The translations under genes were made by a program, and so were the position numbers. The notes below the pieces were generated by a model that saw only the letters and a list, made by a program, of their open reading frames with translations, did no database searches and was not told the origin of the DNA. From Burkholderiaceae bacterium (GTDB lineage: Bacteria; Pseudomonadota; Gammaproteobacteria; Burkholderiales; Burkholderiaceae): 5,546 nucleotides of DNA. Below, in pieces: positions 1 through 5,546 of the stretch. The stretch lies in assembly GCA_022701845.1 (NCBI GenBank), contig JAKONS010000431.1, forward strand, positions 1 to 5,546, in the 5' to 3' direction. Within the stretch, counting starts at the first letter, position 1, and each line of letters opens with the position of its first letter.

Positions 1-831
1 GGAGAAGACCACCGCCCGCGGCCTGGAGCCGTCGGTTTCGCTCGACAGACGCTTGGCGTGCTCGGCACCGGCCAGGATGTCATCGCTCTCGGCCGACACC
101 ACCACCTCGGGAACCAGACCTGCCGCCTGCATCGTCTGCACATAACCCTCGGCCCGGCGGGCTGCGCGGGTGTCGTCCCGGCGCGCGTTTAGCGCGAAGC
201 GGATACGGCGCACGCCCTGCGCCAGAAAATGTCGGGTCAGCAGGCGGCCGACCTCCTGTTGCGAGAAACCGACTTGGTGGAACGGCCGGCCCTCGACCAC
301 CTCCCAGGCTTCGACCACCGGAATGCGCATCTGCGCCAGCAGCGCATCCGACGCCTCGGAATGGTCGGCCCGGGTAAGGATCAGTCCGCTGGGATGCCAG
401 CCCAGAAAAGCGCGGATGGCTCGTTCCTCGGAGGCAATGGAATAGTCGCTGTTGGCGAGCAGCAGTTGCAGGCCGTGCCGCTCCAGGGCGTCGCCCATGC
501 CACGCACCAGCGGCGCGAAGGTGGGGCTGGCGACGTTCTGCATCACCGCGCCCACCAGGCCGCCCTGCGAGGACGCCAGCCGGCGTGCCACCTGGCTAGG
601 CATGTAGCCGGTGTCGTGGATCACGGCGGCAAGTTTGTCGCGCAGCTTGTCCGACACCCGGCCCGGGTCGTTGAAATAGCGCGATGCGGTCACCGACGAC
701 ACCCCCGCCAGCGCCGCCACGTCGTGGATGGTGAGCCTGCCCAGTTTGCGACGCGGACCCCTGCCGGACATGGTCTCGGGCAGTGGCACCGTGGCCTTGC
801 CGGGGGTGGAATCGGAGGGAGGACTAGTCAT
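1..831 (-). CDS. LacI-family (GntR-like) transcriptional repressor, C-terminus cut by window edge
   Basis: This gene reads leftward from ATG at 831 and has no stop before base 1, so 277 residues are visible and the C-terminus is missing. The helix-turn-helix spans about residues 33-54 (LTIHDVAALAGVSSVTASRY). It is followed by the hinge motif VARRLAS (81-87), whose leucine in this family inserts at the central CpG of the operator. The effector-binding domain follows from about 92 (LVGAVMQN, SPTFAPLVRGMGDALE, GWHPSGLILT, RIPVVEAWE). The wording of these blocks resembles E. coli GntR, the gluconate repressor, which suggests a sugar-acid ligand; that is inference. It is divergent from the transporter-aldolase-dehydratase operon and probably represses it, and perhaps itself, through the ACCGGT palindromes at 898-937. 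No clear Shine-Dalgarno precedes 831. A second in-frame ATG at 771 lies 12 codons before the HTH and could be the true start, since the first 20 residues are Ser/Pro/Thr-rich and probably disordered. Confidence 0.93.
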   Translation of the reverse strand, partial: MTSPPSDSTPGKATVPLPETMSGRGPRRKLGRLTIHDVAALAGVSSVTASRYFNDPGRVSDKLRDKLAAVIHDTGYMPSQVARRLASSQGGLVGAVMQNVASPTFAPLVRGMGDALERHGLQLLLANSDYSIASEERAIRAFLGWHPSGLILTRADHSEASDALLAQMRIPVVEAWEVVEGRPFHQVGFSQQEVGRLLTRHFLAQGVRRIRFALNARRDDTRAARRAEGYVQTMQAAGLVPEVVVSAESDDILAGAEHAKRLSSETDGSRPRAVVFS

Positions 832-860
832 GCGTCAGGGTTAGCGACGAGGCAAACGGG

Positions 861-888
861 TTGACGCTCGTCGACGCAGAAATATACT
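861..888 (+). promoter_or_regulatory. Sigma70-type promoter of the sugar-acid operon
   Basis: TTGACG (861-866) and TATACT (883-888) are separated by 16 bases, and each hexamer matches the sigma70 consensus at five of six positions. The predicted transcription start falls near 895, directly in front of the palindromic operators and about 77 bases upstream of the first ATG of the operon. It is the only strong promoter-like pair I found in the divergent gap. Confidence 0.7.
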
Positions 889-897
889 CCTCGAAAA

Positions 898-913
898 ATG
901 ATACCGGTTTCAT
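898..913. promoter_or_regulatory. Operator 1, LacI/GntR-type palindrome
   Basis: ATGATACCGGTTTCAT is a 16-bp palindrome with a single mismatched pair (902/909) and a central CpG, as expected for LacI-family sites. It closely resembles the GntR operator consensus (ATGTTACCSGTAACAT-like). It begins about three bases after the predicted transcription start, so a bound repressor would block initiation or early elongation. The likely binder is the divergent LacI-type protein at 1-831. Confidence 0.7.
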
Positions 914-933
914 TTTAAAAAATGGAACCGGTA
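902..933. repeat. 32-bp near-perfect inverted repeat joining the two operators
   Basis: The arms are 902-916 and 919-933, 15 bases each with one mismatch (T910 against G925) and an AA centre at 917-918. The outer part of each arm is TACCGGTT and the centre is A/T-rich (TTTTAAAA). The arrangement places two repressor sites in mirror orientation. In RNA from the plus strand the T/G mismatch becomes a G-U wobble, so the leader could also fold into a long hairpin. Confidence 0.85.
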
Positions 934-937
934 CCCT
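922..937. promoter_or_regulatory. Operator 2, second ACCGGT-centred site
   Basis: A second ACCGGT core (927-932) has its centre exactly 24 bases from that of operator 1. The 16-bp window ATGGAACCGGTACCCT is less symmetric, with two mismatched pairs (923/936 and 926/933), and may be a weaker secondary site. Its left half mirrors the right half of operator 1, so the two sites together form the longer palindrome at 902-933. Confidence 0.5.
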
Positions 938-959
938 GCTCGCGCCAGCGCCGATGAAA

Positions 960-966
960 AAGGAGA
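960..966 (+). promoter_or_regulatory. Strong ribosome binding site deciding the Bug-protein start
   Basis: AAGGAGA lies five bases before ATG 972 and is the best Shine-Dalgarno sequence in the window. It favours ATG 972 over the in-frame ATG at 954, which has no comparable site and would place the SD sequence inside the coding region. Confidence 0.8.
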
Positions 967-971
967 CCGAC

Positions 972-1955
972 ATGACCTCTCACCCCGCTTTGACAAAGGT
1001 GGTGGCCGCCGCACTGCTCGGCGCCGCCACTATCCCTTCGGCCATGGCCGCCGACTACCCGGAGCGCTCGATCACGATCGTTGTCCCCCAGCCGCCGGGC
1101 GGCGCCGCCGACGCGGTAGCCCGGCCGTTCGGCCAGGCGCTGGCGCAGCGCCTCGGCCAACCGGTGGTAATCGACAACCGCCCCGGCGCCAACGGCAACA
1201 TTGCCGCTGCCTATGTGGCGCGCAACCAGCCTGCAGACGGCTACACCGTCTTTTTCGGCTCGATCAGCACGCTGGCGGTCAACCCGCATCTCTACAAGTC
1301 GGCCGGCTTTGCTCCGTTGAACGATTTGCAGCCGCTGACGCTGACCAACCAGACGCCGAACGTGCTGATCGTGGGCGCTCAGACACCCTACCGCTCGGTC
1401 GCCGACGTCATCGCCGCGGCGAAGGCCCGGCCGGGCGAGCTCAACTTCGGCTCAGCCGGCAATGGCAACACCATGCACCTGACCGGCGTGCAGTTCGAGG
1501 CGCAGACCGGCACCCGGCTGACCCATGTGCCGTACAAGGGCGGCCCGGCCGCGCTGAACGACGTCATCGCTGGGCAGATCCCGATGATGTTCCACAACCT
1601 TTCGGCGGTGCTCGCCTATCAAAAAGCCGGCAAGGTGCGCATCCTGGCCGTTGCCGACACAAAACGCTCGCCGCTGGTGCCGGACGTTCCCACCATGGCC
1701 GAGGCCGGTGCCCCGGGCGTGGTGCAGATCGCCTGGAGCGGCATGCTGGTGCGCAAGGGCACGCCGCAGCCGATGGTCGACCGACTGGTGCGCGAGATGC
1801 AGGCCATCCTGCGCTCGCCCGAATTTCGCAAGCCGCAAGAGGAACAGGGCAGCGAAATCCTGAGCTCCACGCCCGCGGAATTTGAGGCCCGGCTGAAGTC
1901 CGACTACGACACGATGGCCAAGGTCATCAAGACCGGCAACGTCAGCATCGACTGA
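972..1955 (+). CDS. Bug/TctC-family periplasmic solute-binding protein
   Basis: This encodes 327 residues, the usual length for the tripartite tricarboxylate transporter receptor (TctC/Bug) family. These are periplasmic two-lobed proteins that bind organic acids and pass them to a TctA/TctB membrane unit. A Sec signal peptide is clear: K9, a hydrophobic core 10-22, and an AMA site giving a mature protein from A27. Family landmarks are [20 protein letters not shown] with the ligand-loop aspartate near D47, [12 protein letters not shown] (65-76), ADGYT (88-92), [13 protein letters not shown] (158-170) and [19 protein letters not shown] (185-203). Start ATG 972 is set by the SD at 960-966. It is the first gene of the probable operon, with the aldolase 35 bases downstream. 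No TctA or TctB is present, so it is either an orphan receptor, as is common in Burkholderiales, or works with subunits encoded elsewhere. The substrate is inferred from its neighbours to be a sugar acid; Bug specificity cannot be read from the sequence. Confidence 0.93.
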   Translation: MTSHPALTKVVAAALLGAATIPSAMAADYPERSITIVVPQPPGGAADAVARPFGQALAQRLGQPVVIDNRPGANGNIAAAYVARNQPADGYTVFFGSISTLAVNPHLYKSAGFAPLNDLQPLTLTNQTPNVLIVGAQTPYRSVADVIAAAKARPGELNFGSAGNGNTMHLTGVQFEAQTGTRLTHVPYKGGPAALNDVIAGQIPMMFHNLSAVLAYQKAGKVRILAVADTKRSPLVPDVPTMAEAGAPGVVQIAWSGMLVRKGTPQPMVDRLVREMQAILRSPEFRKPQEEQGSEILSSTPAEFEARLKSDYDTMAKVIKTGNVSID

Positions 1956-1990
1956 AGCCGATCACCCCCACTTTTCACGGAAAGCCCTGC

Positions 1991-2797
1991 ATGCCGGCAC
2001 CCAACCTCTTCAAGCGGGCGCTCGCCCGCCGTCAGCCGCAGATAGGACTTTGGTCCACCCTGCCCTTCCCTTATGTCACCGAGTTGCTCGCCGGCGCCGG
2101 TTTCGACTGGCTGATGCTCGACACCGAGCACACCGCGAGCGATCCGAACCTGATGCAGCAGCAACTCCAGGCCCTGGCCGCCGAACACGTCCGGCCGTCG
2201 TCCGCCGTGGTGCGGCCGCCGTGGAACGACACGGTGATGATCAAGCAGTACCTGGACATCGGCGCGCAGAGTCTGCTGCTGCCCTTCGTGCAGAACCGCG
2301 ACGAGGCGTCGGCCGCGGTCGCCGCCACCCGCTACCCGCCGCAGGGCGTGCGCGGGATGGGCGGCACCATGCGCGCCTCGCGCTTCGGTCGCGACAGCCG
2401 CTATGTGGCGCAGGCGGCTGACGAACTGTGCGTGTTGGTGCAGATCGAAACCGGCGAGGCCCTGGAGCGCCTGGAGGAGATCGCAGGCGTGGACGGCGTC
2501 GACGGCGTATTCATCGGCCCGGCCGACCTGTCGGCCAGCCTGGGTGTGGCCGGCGACATCCACCACCCCCGGGTGCGCGCTGCCATCGACGGCGCCATCG
2601 CCCGCATCCTGGCCTGCGGCAAGGCGCCCGGCATCCTGATGCTCGACGAAAAACGGGCGCAGGAGTGCCTCGACCTCGGCGCGCTGTTCGTCGCCGTTGG
2701 CACCGACCAGGTACTGCTGCGCAAATCCGCCGACGACCTGGCAGGCCGCTTCCAGTCGTCCGGCAGGACAACCCCCACGGCGCCTTCCACCTACTGA
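1991..2797 (+). CDS. HpcH/HpaI-family class II 2-keto-3-deoxy acid aldolase
   Basis: This encodes 268 residues, the normal length for the metal-dependent HpcH/HpaI aldolases (2-keto-3-deoxy-L-rhamnonate aldolase, HpaI, KDG aldolase). These cleave 2-keto-3-deoxy acids to pyruvate and an aldehyde in the cytoplasm. Visible active-site blocks are [10 protein letters not shown] (38-47, with D44 and catalytic H47), VVRPPWND (73-80, pyruvate-binding R75), LLLPFVQN (95-102), GVRGMGG (119-125), QIETGEALE with metal-ligand E153, and [12 protein letters not shown] with metal-ligand D179. All the expected catalytic and metal residues are present. The C-terminal tail after about 256 is Ser/Thr/Pro-rich and is unlikely to be part of the barrel. 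The SD is weak (GGAAAG, 1979-1984). The adjacent dehydratase would supply its 2-keto-3-deoxy substrate, so a catabolic Dahms-like role is more likely than aromatic meta-cleavage (HpaI proper). The exact chain length of the substrate is unknown. Confidence 0.93.
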   Translation: MPAPNLFKRALARRQPQIGLWSTLPFPYVTELLAGAGFDWLMLDTEHTASDPNLMQQQLQALAAEHVRPSSAVVRPPWNDTVMIKQYLDIGAQSLLLPFVQNRDEASAAVAATRYPPQGVRGMGGTMRASRFGRDSRYVAQAADELCVLVQIETGEALERLEEIAGVDGVDGVFIGPADLSASLGVAGDIHHPRVRAAIDGAIARILACGKAPGILMLDEKRAQECLDLGALFVAVGTDQVLLRKSADDLAGRFQSSGRTTPTAPSTY

Positions 2798-2810
2798 GAG
2801 CGAACCATTC

Positions 2811-4577
2811 ATGAACACCCAAGCATCCCGCAGCCGCAAGACGGTCGAGGAACTCCGCAGCCACCGCTGGTTCGCCAGCGACGACATTCGCGGTTTCGCC
2901 CACCGCCAGCGCATGCAGCAGCAGGGCCTGGTGCGTGAGGAATTCATGGGTCGGCCGGTGATCGGCATCGTCAACACCTGGAGCGACCTGTCGCCCTGCC
3001 ACTCCCATCTGCGCGAACGCGCCCAGGCGGTCAAGCGAGGCGTCCTGCAGGCTGGCGGCTATCCGCTGGAACTGCCGGCGCTAAGCCTGGGTGAGGTAAT
3101 GGTCAAGCCGACCACCATGATCTATCGCAACCTGCTGGCGATCGAGACCGAAGAACTGCTGCGCAGCCTGCCGATCGACGGCGTGGTGCTGATGGGCGGC
3201 TGCGACAAGACGCCGCCGGCGCTGGTGATGGGCGCACTGTCCATGGACATCCCCGCCATCTTCATGCCGGCCGGCCCGATGCTCAACGATCGCTACAAGG
3301 GACAGGCGGTGGGAGCGGGAACGCACACCAAGAAGTTTTGGGCCGAGTACGCGATCGGAAACATCGACAAGGACGAATGGGTCGGCCTGGAAGCCCGCAT
3401 GACGCGCACGACCGGCACCTGCAACACCATGGGCACCGCCAGCACCATGACCGCCATCGTCGAGGCGATGGGGCTGTCGCTGCCGGGCGCCATGAGCATC
3501 CCGGCGGTGGACGCCGCGCACAGCCGCATGGCGTGGCACTGCGGCGCCCGGGTGGTGGACATGGTCTGGGAAGATCTCAAGCCCTCGCGCATCGTCACCC
3601 GGCAGTCTTTCGTCAACGCCATCACGGCCTACGCTGCGCTGGGCGGCTCCACCAACGCTGCGGTGCACCTGCCGGCGATGGCCGGGCGCGCCGGCATCAC
3701 GCTGGACCTCGATGAGATGGACGCCATCGCCCGTCGCGTGCCGGTGATCGCCAACCTGTACCCGTCGGGTGAAAAACTGATGGAGGACTTCTTCTACGCG
3801 GGCGGCCTGCCGGCGGTGTTGAACAAGATCCGTGACTACCTCGACCTGACCGCCCTGACCGTCACCGGCAAAACACTAGGCGAGGACATCGCCGACTGGG
3901 CCGGCACAGACGACGGCACCATCCTCGACCCCGCCAACCCGCTGAAGAAGGGCAGCGCCGAATGCCCCGAGGCCGGCATGACCCTGGCCGTACTGCGCGG
4001 CAATCTGTGCCCGGACGGCGCGGTCATCAAACCCTCGGCGGCTACGCCCGAACTGCTGCGCCACCAGGGCCGTGCGCTGGTTTTCGACTCCAATGCCGAG
4101 ATGTTGGCCGCGATGGACGACCCCGACCTGGATGTCGACCGGGACTCGGTACTGGTGCTGCGCAACGGTGGGCCCATCGGCGGGCCGGGCATGCCGGAAT
4201 GGGGCAATCTGCCCATCCCGAAAAAGCTGCTGCGCGAAGGTGTGCGCGACATGCTGCGCATTTCCGATTCGCGCATGAGCGGCACCCATTACGGCACCTG
4301 TGTGCTGCATGTGGCGCCCGAGTCGGCCGTCGGCGGCCCGCTGGCACTGTTGAAGACCGGCGACACGATCCGCTTCGACATTGGCGCGCGGCGCCTCGAC
4401 ATGCTGGTGAGCGACGAAGAACTGGCACGCCGCCGCGCCGCCTGGGTGCGCCCCGCTTCGAGCTACCAGCGCGGCTATACGCGCATCTTCCAGGCGGAGG
4501 TGACCCAGGCCAACCTGGGCTGCGACTTCGCCAGCCTGGCCGGCAACGCGCCGACACCGGAGCCGCCGATCTACTGA
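2811..4577 (+). CDS. IlvD/Edd-family [2Fe-2S] sugar-acid dehydratase (L-arabinonate dehydratase type)
   Basis: This encodes 588 residues, matching the 570-600 residue pentonate/hexonate dehydratase branch of the IlvD/Edd family. These enzymes remove water from a sugar acid to give the 2-keto-3-deoxy acid. Cluster cysteines are C63 (WSDLSPCHSHL), C131 (GGCDKTPPALVMGA) and C204 (TTGTCNTMGTASTM). They match the three-cysteine pattern of [2Fe-2S] sugar-acid dehydratases such as Rhizobium L-arabinonate dehydratase. Probable Mg ligands are E95, D132, K133 (carbamylated in relatives) and E463 (MPEWG). The catalytic serine is S490 in DSRMSGTHYG. ATG 2811 is chosen because it lies 13 bases after the aldolase stop and begins a normal-length protein. 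The frame stays open upstream to 2697, but that part overlaps the aldolase gene. The SD is poor (GAGAG, 2796-2800), which suggests translational coupling. Branched-chain biosynthetic IlvD is less likely because of the MPEWG and SRMSGTHYGTC wording and the catabolic neighbours. The substrate (arabinonate, xylonate, fuconate or other) is not determined. Confidence 0.93.
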   Translation: MNTQASRSRKTVEELRSHRWFASDDIRGFAHRQRMQQQGLVREEFMGRPVIGIVNTWSDLSPCHSHLRERAQAVKRGVLQAGGYPLELPALSLGEVMVKPTTMIYRNLLAIETEELLRSLPIDGVVLMGGCDKTPPALVMGALSMDIPAIFMPAGPMLNDRYKGQAVGAGTHTKKFWAEYAIGNIDKDEWVGLEARMTRTTGTCNTMGTASTMTAIVEAMGLSLPGAMSIPAVDAAHSRMAWHCGARVVDMVWEDLKPSRIVTRQSFVNAITAYAALGGSTNAAVHLPAMAGRAGITLDLDEMDAIARRVPVIANLYPSGEKLMEDFFYAGGLPAVLNKIRDYLDLTALTVTGKTLGEDIADWAGTDDGTILDPANPLKKGSAECPEAGMTLAVLRGNLCPDGAVIKPSAATPELLRHQGRALVFDSNAEMLAAMDDPDLDVDRDSVLVLRNGGPIGGPGMPEWGNLPIPKKLLREGVRDMLRISDSRMSGTHYGTCVLHVAPESAVGGPLALLKTGDTIRFDIGARRLDMLVSDEELARRRAAWVRPASSYQRGYTRIFQAEVTQANLGCDFASLAGNAPTPEPPIY

Positions 4578-4647
4578 CGAGCCAGGCGCCGCATCGCTCG
4601 CCGAGTAGCGCGGCGGCATCGGCCACACACCCTGCCGGTCCTCTGCC

Positions 4648-5154
4648 CTAGTGCAACGCCCCCCACCGCGCCACCGACGGTTCGGCCGCCGCCCACTGCC
4701 AGCCCCGCGGCCCCTGGCACATCACGGTGGTGAACCACACCGGCGGCGTCGTCGGCTGGCTCTCGTCCAGGCTGAACACCGCCTCCTTGCAGGTGGTCAG
4801 GGCATTGCGGAAGGTTCTGACGACCTGCACCTGGCCGTCGGCGTTGCGGTAGGCCACCGCGTGGCGCACGCTCCAGCGGCCGCTCTGGCCGGCCTCGAGC
4901 GTGCCGGCCGCGACCGCGATGCTCTGCTGCTCCTCGTCGCTCCAGCGGCGGGTGAGCCGGTCCACCGTGTCGTCGACGATGGCGCGCACGCCGATGCCGA
5001 CCGCGATGCCGACCGCGGGGTTGCCGCTGAGGCCACCGGAGGCCACACCCGCTGCCGCGCCGGACACGCTGCCCACCGACGAGCAGCCCGACACCGCCAG
5101 CACCGCCGCTGCCAGCACCGTCAACCCCGGCAGCGCGAGAGGGCGCGACCTCAC
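4648..5154 (-). CDS. Small lipoprotein with glycine-zipper-like segment, unnamed family
   Basis: The start is GTG at 5154, whose last bases overlap the stop of the upstream paralogue (GTGA), giving 168 residues. ATGs further upstream in the same frame (5205, 5199, 5169) would put 5-17 charged residues before the signal and overlap the paralogue further. The N-terminus is a textbook lipoprotein signal: MRSR, a hydrophobic stretch to 21, and lipobox VSG-C24. A Gly/Ala/Ser-rich segment follows (25-57) with AVGIAVGIGV at 47-56, then a charged stretch DDTVDRLTRRWSDEE (61-75). The C-terminal domain has GRWSVRH (92-98), VVRTF (111-115), TCKEAVFS (121-128), C146, WQWAAAEP (152-159) and ARWG (162-165). 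C122 and C146 are also conserved in the paralogue and could form a disulfide. The layout recalls 17-kDa surface antigen-type outer-membrane lipoproteins, but I do not recognise the family with certainty. It converges on the dehydratase gene and is probably unrelated to the operon. Confidence 0.85.
   Translation of the reverse strand: MRSRPLALPGLTVLAAAVLAVSGCSSVGSVSGAAAGVASGGLSGNPAVGIAVGIGVRAIVDDTVDRLTRRWSDEEQQSIAVAAGTLEAGQSGRWSVRHAVAYRNADGQVQVVRTFRNALTTCKEAVFSLDESQPTTPPVWFTTVMCQGPRGWQWAAAEPSVARWGALH
4993..5016 (-). repeat. Exact 12-bp tandem duplication encoding AVGI-AVGI
   Basis: GATGCCGACCGC occurs twice head to tail (4993-5004 and 5005-5016). In the lipoprotein frame it is exactly in phase and encodes AVGI twice (residues 47-54), producing part of the small-residue zipper before GVR. 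The in-frame unit means copy-number change would lengthen or shorten this segment without breaking the gene. Confidence 0.9.
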
Positions 5155-5546
5155 TGCAGGCCGCCCCATCGTGCGGTGGCGGGCTCGGCGGTGGCCCATT
5201 GCCATTGCGGGCCGCTCTTGCAGATCGAGGCGACATAGAAGCCGCTGGCGATGGAATCGTCCAGGCCTTCCTTCTTGCCGTCGACCGCCGCGTCGACCGA
5301 GAACACGATCTCCTTGCAGTCGAGCACACCGGTGCTGATGGTGCGGCTGACCGTCACCCGGCCGACCTCGTCGGGCTCCAGCGCGATGCGGTGCCAGGCC
5401 TTCCAGCGCGACACCTGCCCCACGTCGAGCTTGCCGGCCACCTCGGCGATCTGCTCCTGCGTCTCGGCATGCACCTTGCGCTGGCCGTACTGCACCGCCG
5501 CCCGCGCCGCCGCCTGCACACCCAGGCCGATGCCCGCGGCAGCGCT
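5151..5546 (-). CDS. Paralogous small envelope protein, N-terminus cut by window edge
   Basis: The frame is open to base 5546, so the 131 visible residues are a C-terminal part and the true start lies outside. A GTG at 5519 is in frame but is probably internal, because the eight or nine residues before it (AAAGIGLG) continue the small-residue segment seen in the neighbour. The protein aligns along its whole visible length with the lipoprotein at 4648-5154. Shared blocks are a Gly/Ala run, an EEQQ/TQEQIAEVAGKL-like charged helix, G-x-x-x-RW, V-x-x-x-RT, DCKEIVFSVD, a second cysteine in ICKSGPQWQW, then ATAEPATARWGGLQ at the end. It has an insertion (DAAVDGKKEGLDDS) between the two cysteines. 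By analogy the missing part should hold a signal peptide, probably with a lipobox. The stop overlaps the next gene's GTG start, so the two are likely co-transcribed and translationally coupled. The function is unknown. Confidence 0.85.
   Translation of the reverse strand, partial: SAAAGIGLGVQAAARAAVQYGQRKVHAETQEQIAEVAGKLDVGQVSRWKAWHRIALEPDEVGRVTVSRTISTGVLDCKEIVFSVDAAVDGKKEGLDDSIASGFYVASICKSGPQWQWATAEPATARWGGLQ

Noticed and set aside
229..864. Plus-strand open frame of 211 codons opposite the repressor gene
   Set aside because: It is an antisense shadow. The translation is rich in His, Arg and Gln with no domain, while the minus strand gives a clear LacI-family protein.
881..912. Minus-strand promoter for the repressor (TATATT at 881-886)
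   Set aside because: The -10 hexamer is reasonable, but at 17-18 bases spacing the -35 region reads AACCGG or AAACCG, which does not resemble TTGACA. It is possible but not supported enough to annotate.
861..971. In-frame upstream extension of the Bug-protein reading frame, starting at TTG 861 or ATG 954
   Set aside because: The 861 start lies in the promoter itself and the extension runs through both operators. ATG 954 lacks a Shine-Dalgarno and would bury the strong AAGGAGA site. ATG 972 gives a perfect signal peptide.
2697..2810. Upstream extension of the dehydratase frame overlapping the aldolase
   Set aside because: It would overlap the aldolase gene by about 100 bases and add 38 Pro/Arg/Thr-rich residues that are merely the out-of-frame aldolase 3' end.
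1904..3034. Minus-strand open frame of 376 codons across the aldolase gene
   Set aside because: It is a shadow frame of high-GC DNA covering parts of three well-supported genes. The product has no recognisable motif.
4587..4615. Inverted repeat between the convergent genes (CGCCGC ... GCGGCG plus inner GCT/AGC), a possible bidirectional terminator
   Set aside because: The stem is interrupted by a bulge and there is no T-run on either strand. In DNA this GC-rich such a repeat is expected by chance. I see no convincing terminator in 4578-4647.

Overview
The window is GC-rich DNA with strong G/C preference at third codon positions. Its gene content is typical of Betaproteobacteria, most likely Burkholderiales (Bordetella, Achromobacter, Variovorax and relatives). 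The main clue is a Bug/TctC-type periplasmic binding protein inside a small catabolic operon, a layout very common in that order. The taxonomic call is an inference from gene content, not a database match.

Left part (1-831, minus strand): most of a LacI-family repressor that looks GntR-like (gluconate-repressor type). It has no stop before base 1, so its C-terminus lies outside the window. Between it and the next gene (832-971) is a compact divergent control region. It holds a good sigma70-type promoter (TTGACG-16-TATACT, 861-888), followed at once by two ACCGGT-centred LacI/GntR-type operator half-palindromes. Together these form a 32-bp near-perfect palindrome (902-933).

Middle part (972-4577, plus strand): a probable three-gene operon. 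It encodes (1) a secreted Bug-family solute receptor, (2) an HpcH/HpaI-family class II 2-keto-3-deoxy acid aldolase, and (3) an IlvD/Edd-family [2Fe-2S] dehydratase of the pentonate/hexonate (L-arabinonate dehydratase) type. The gaps are 35 and 13 bases. The simplest reading is a catabolic cassette for a free sugar acid: capture by the Bug protein, dehydration to a 2-keto-3-deoxy acid, then retro-aldol cleavage to pyruvate plus an aldehyde (Dahms-like), with the LacI-type protein as substrate-responsive repressor. The exact sugar acid cannot be read from sequence. No membrane transport subunits, sugar dehydrogenase or lactonase are in the window.

Right part (4648-5546, minus strand, convergent with the operon): two tandem paralogous small envelope proteins of a family I cannot name. 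The downstream one is a complete 168-residue lipoprotein starting at a GTG that overlaps the upstream stop (GTGA). The upstream one is cut by the window edge. Both carry a small-residue/glycine-zipper-like segment, a CKE...C...WQW pattern and an ARWG ending. This recalls the layout of the 17-kDa surface antigen (RT0821/Lpp0805) type of outer-membrane lipoproteins, but the match is only by eye.
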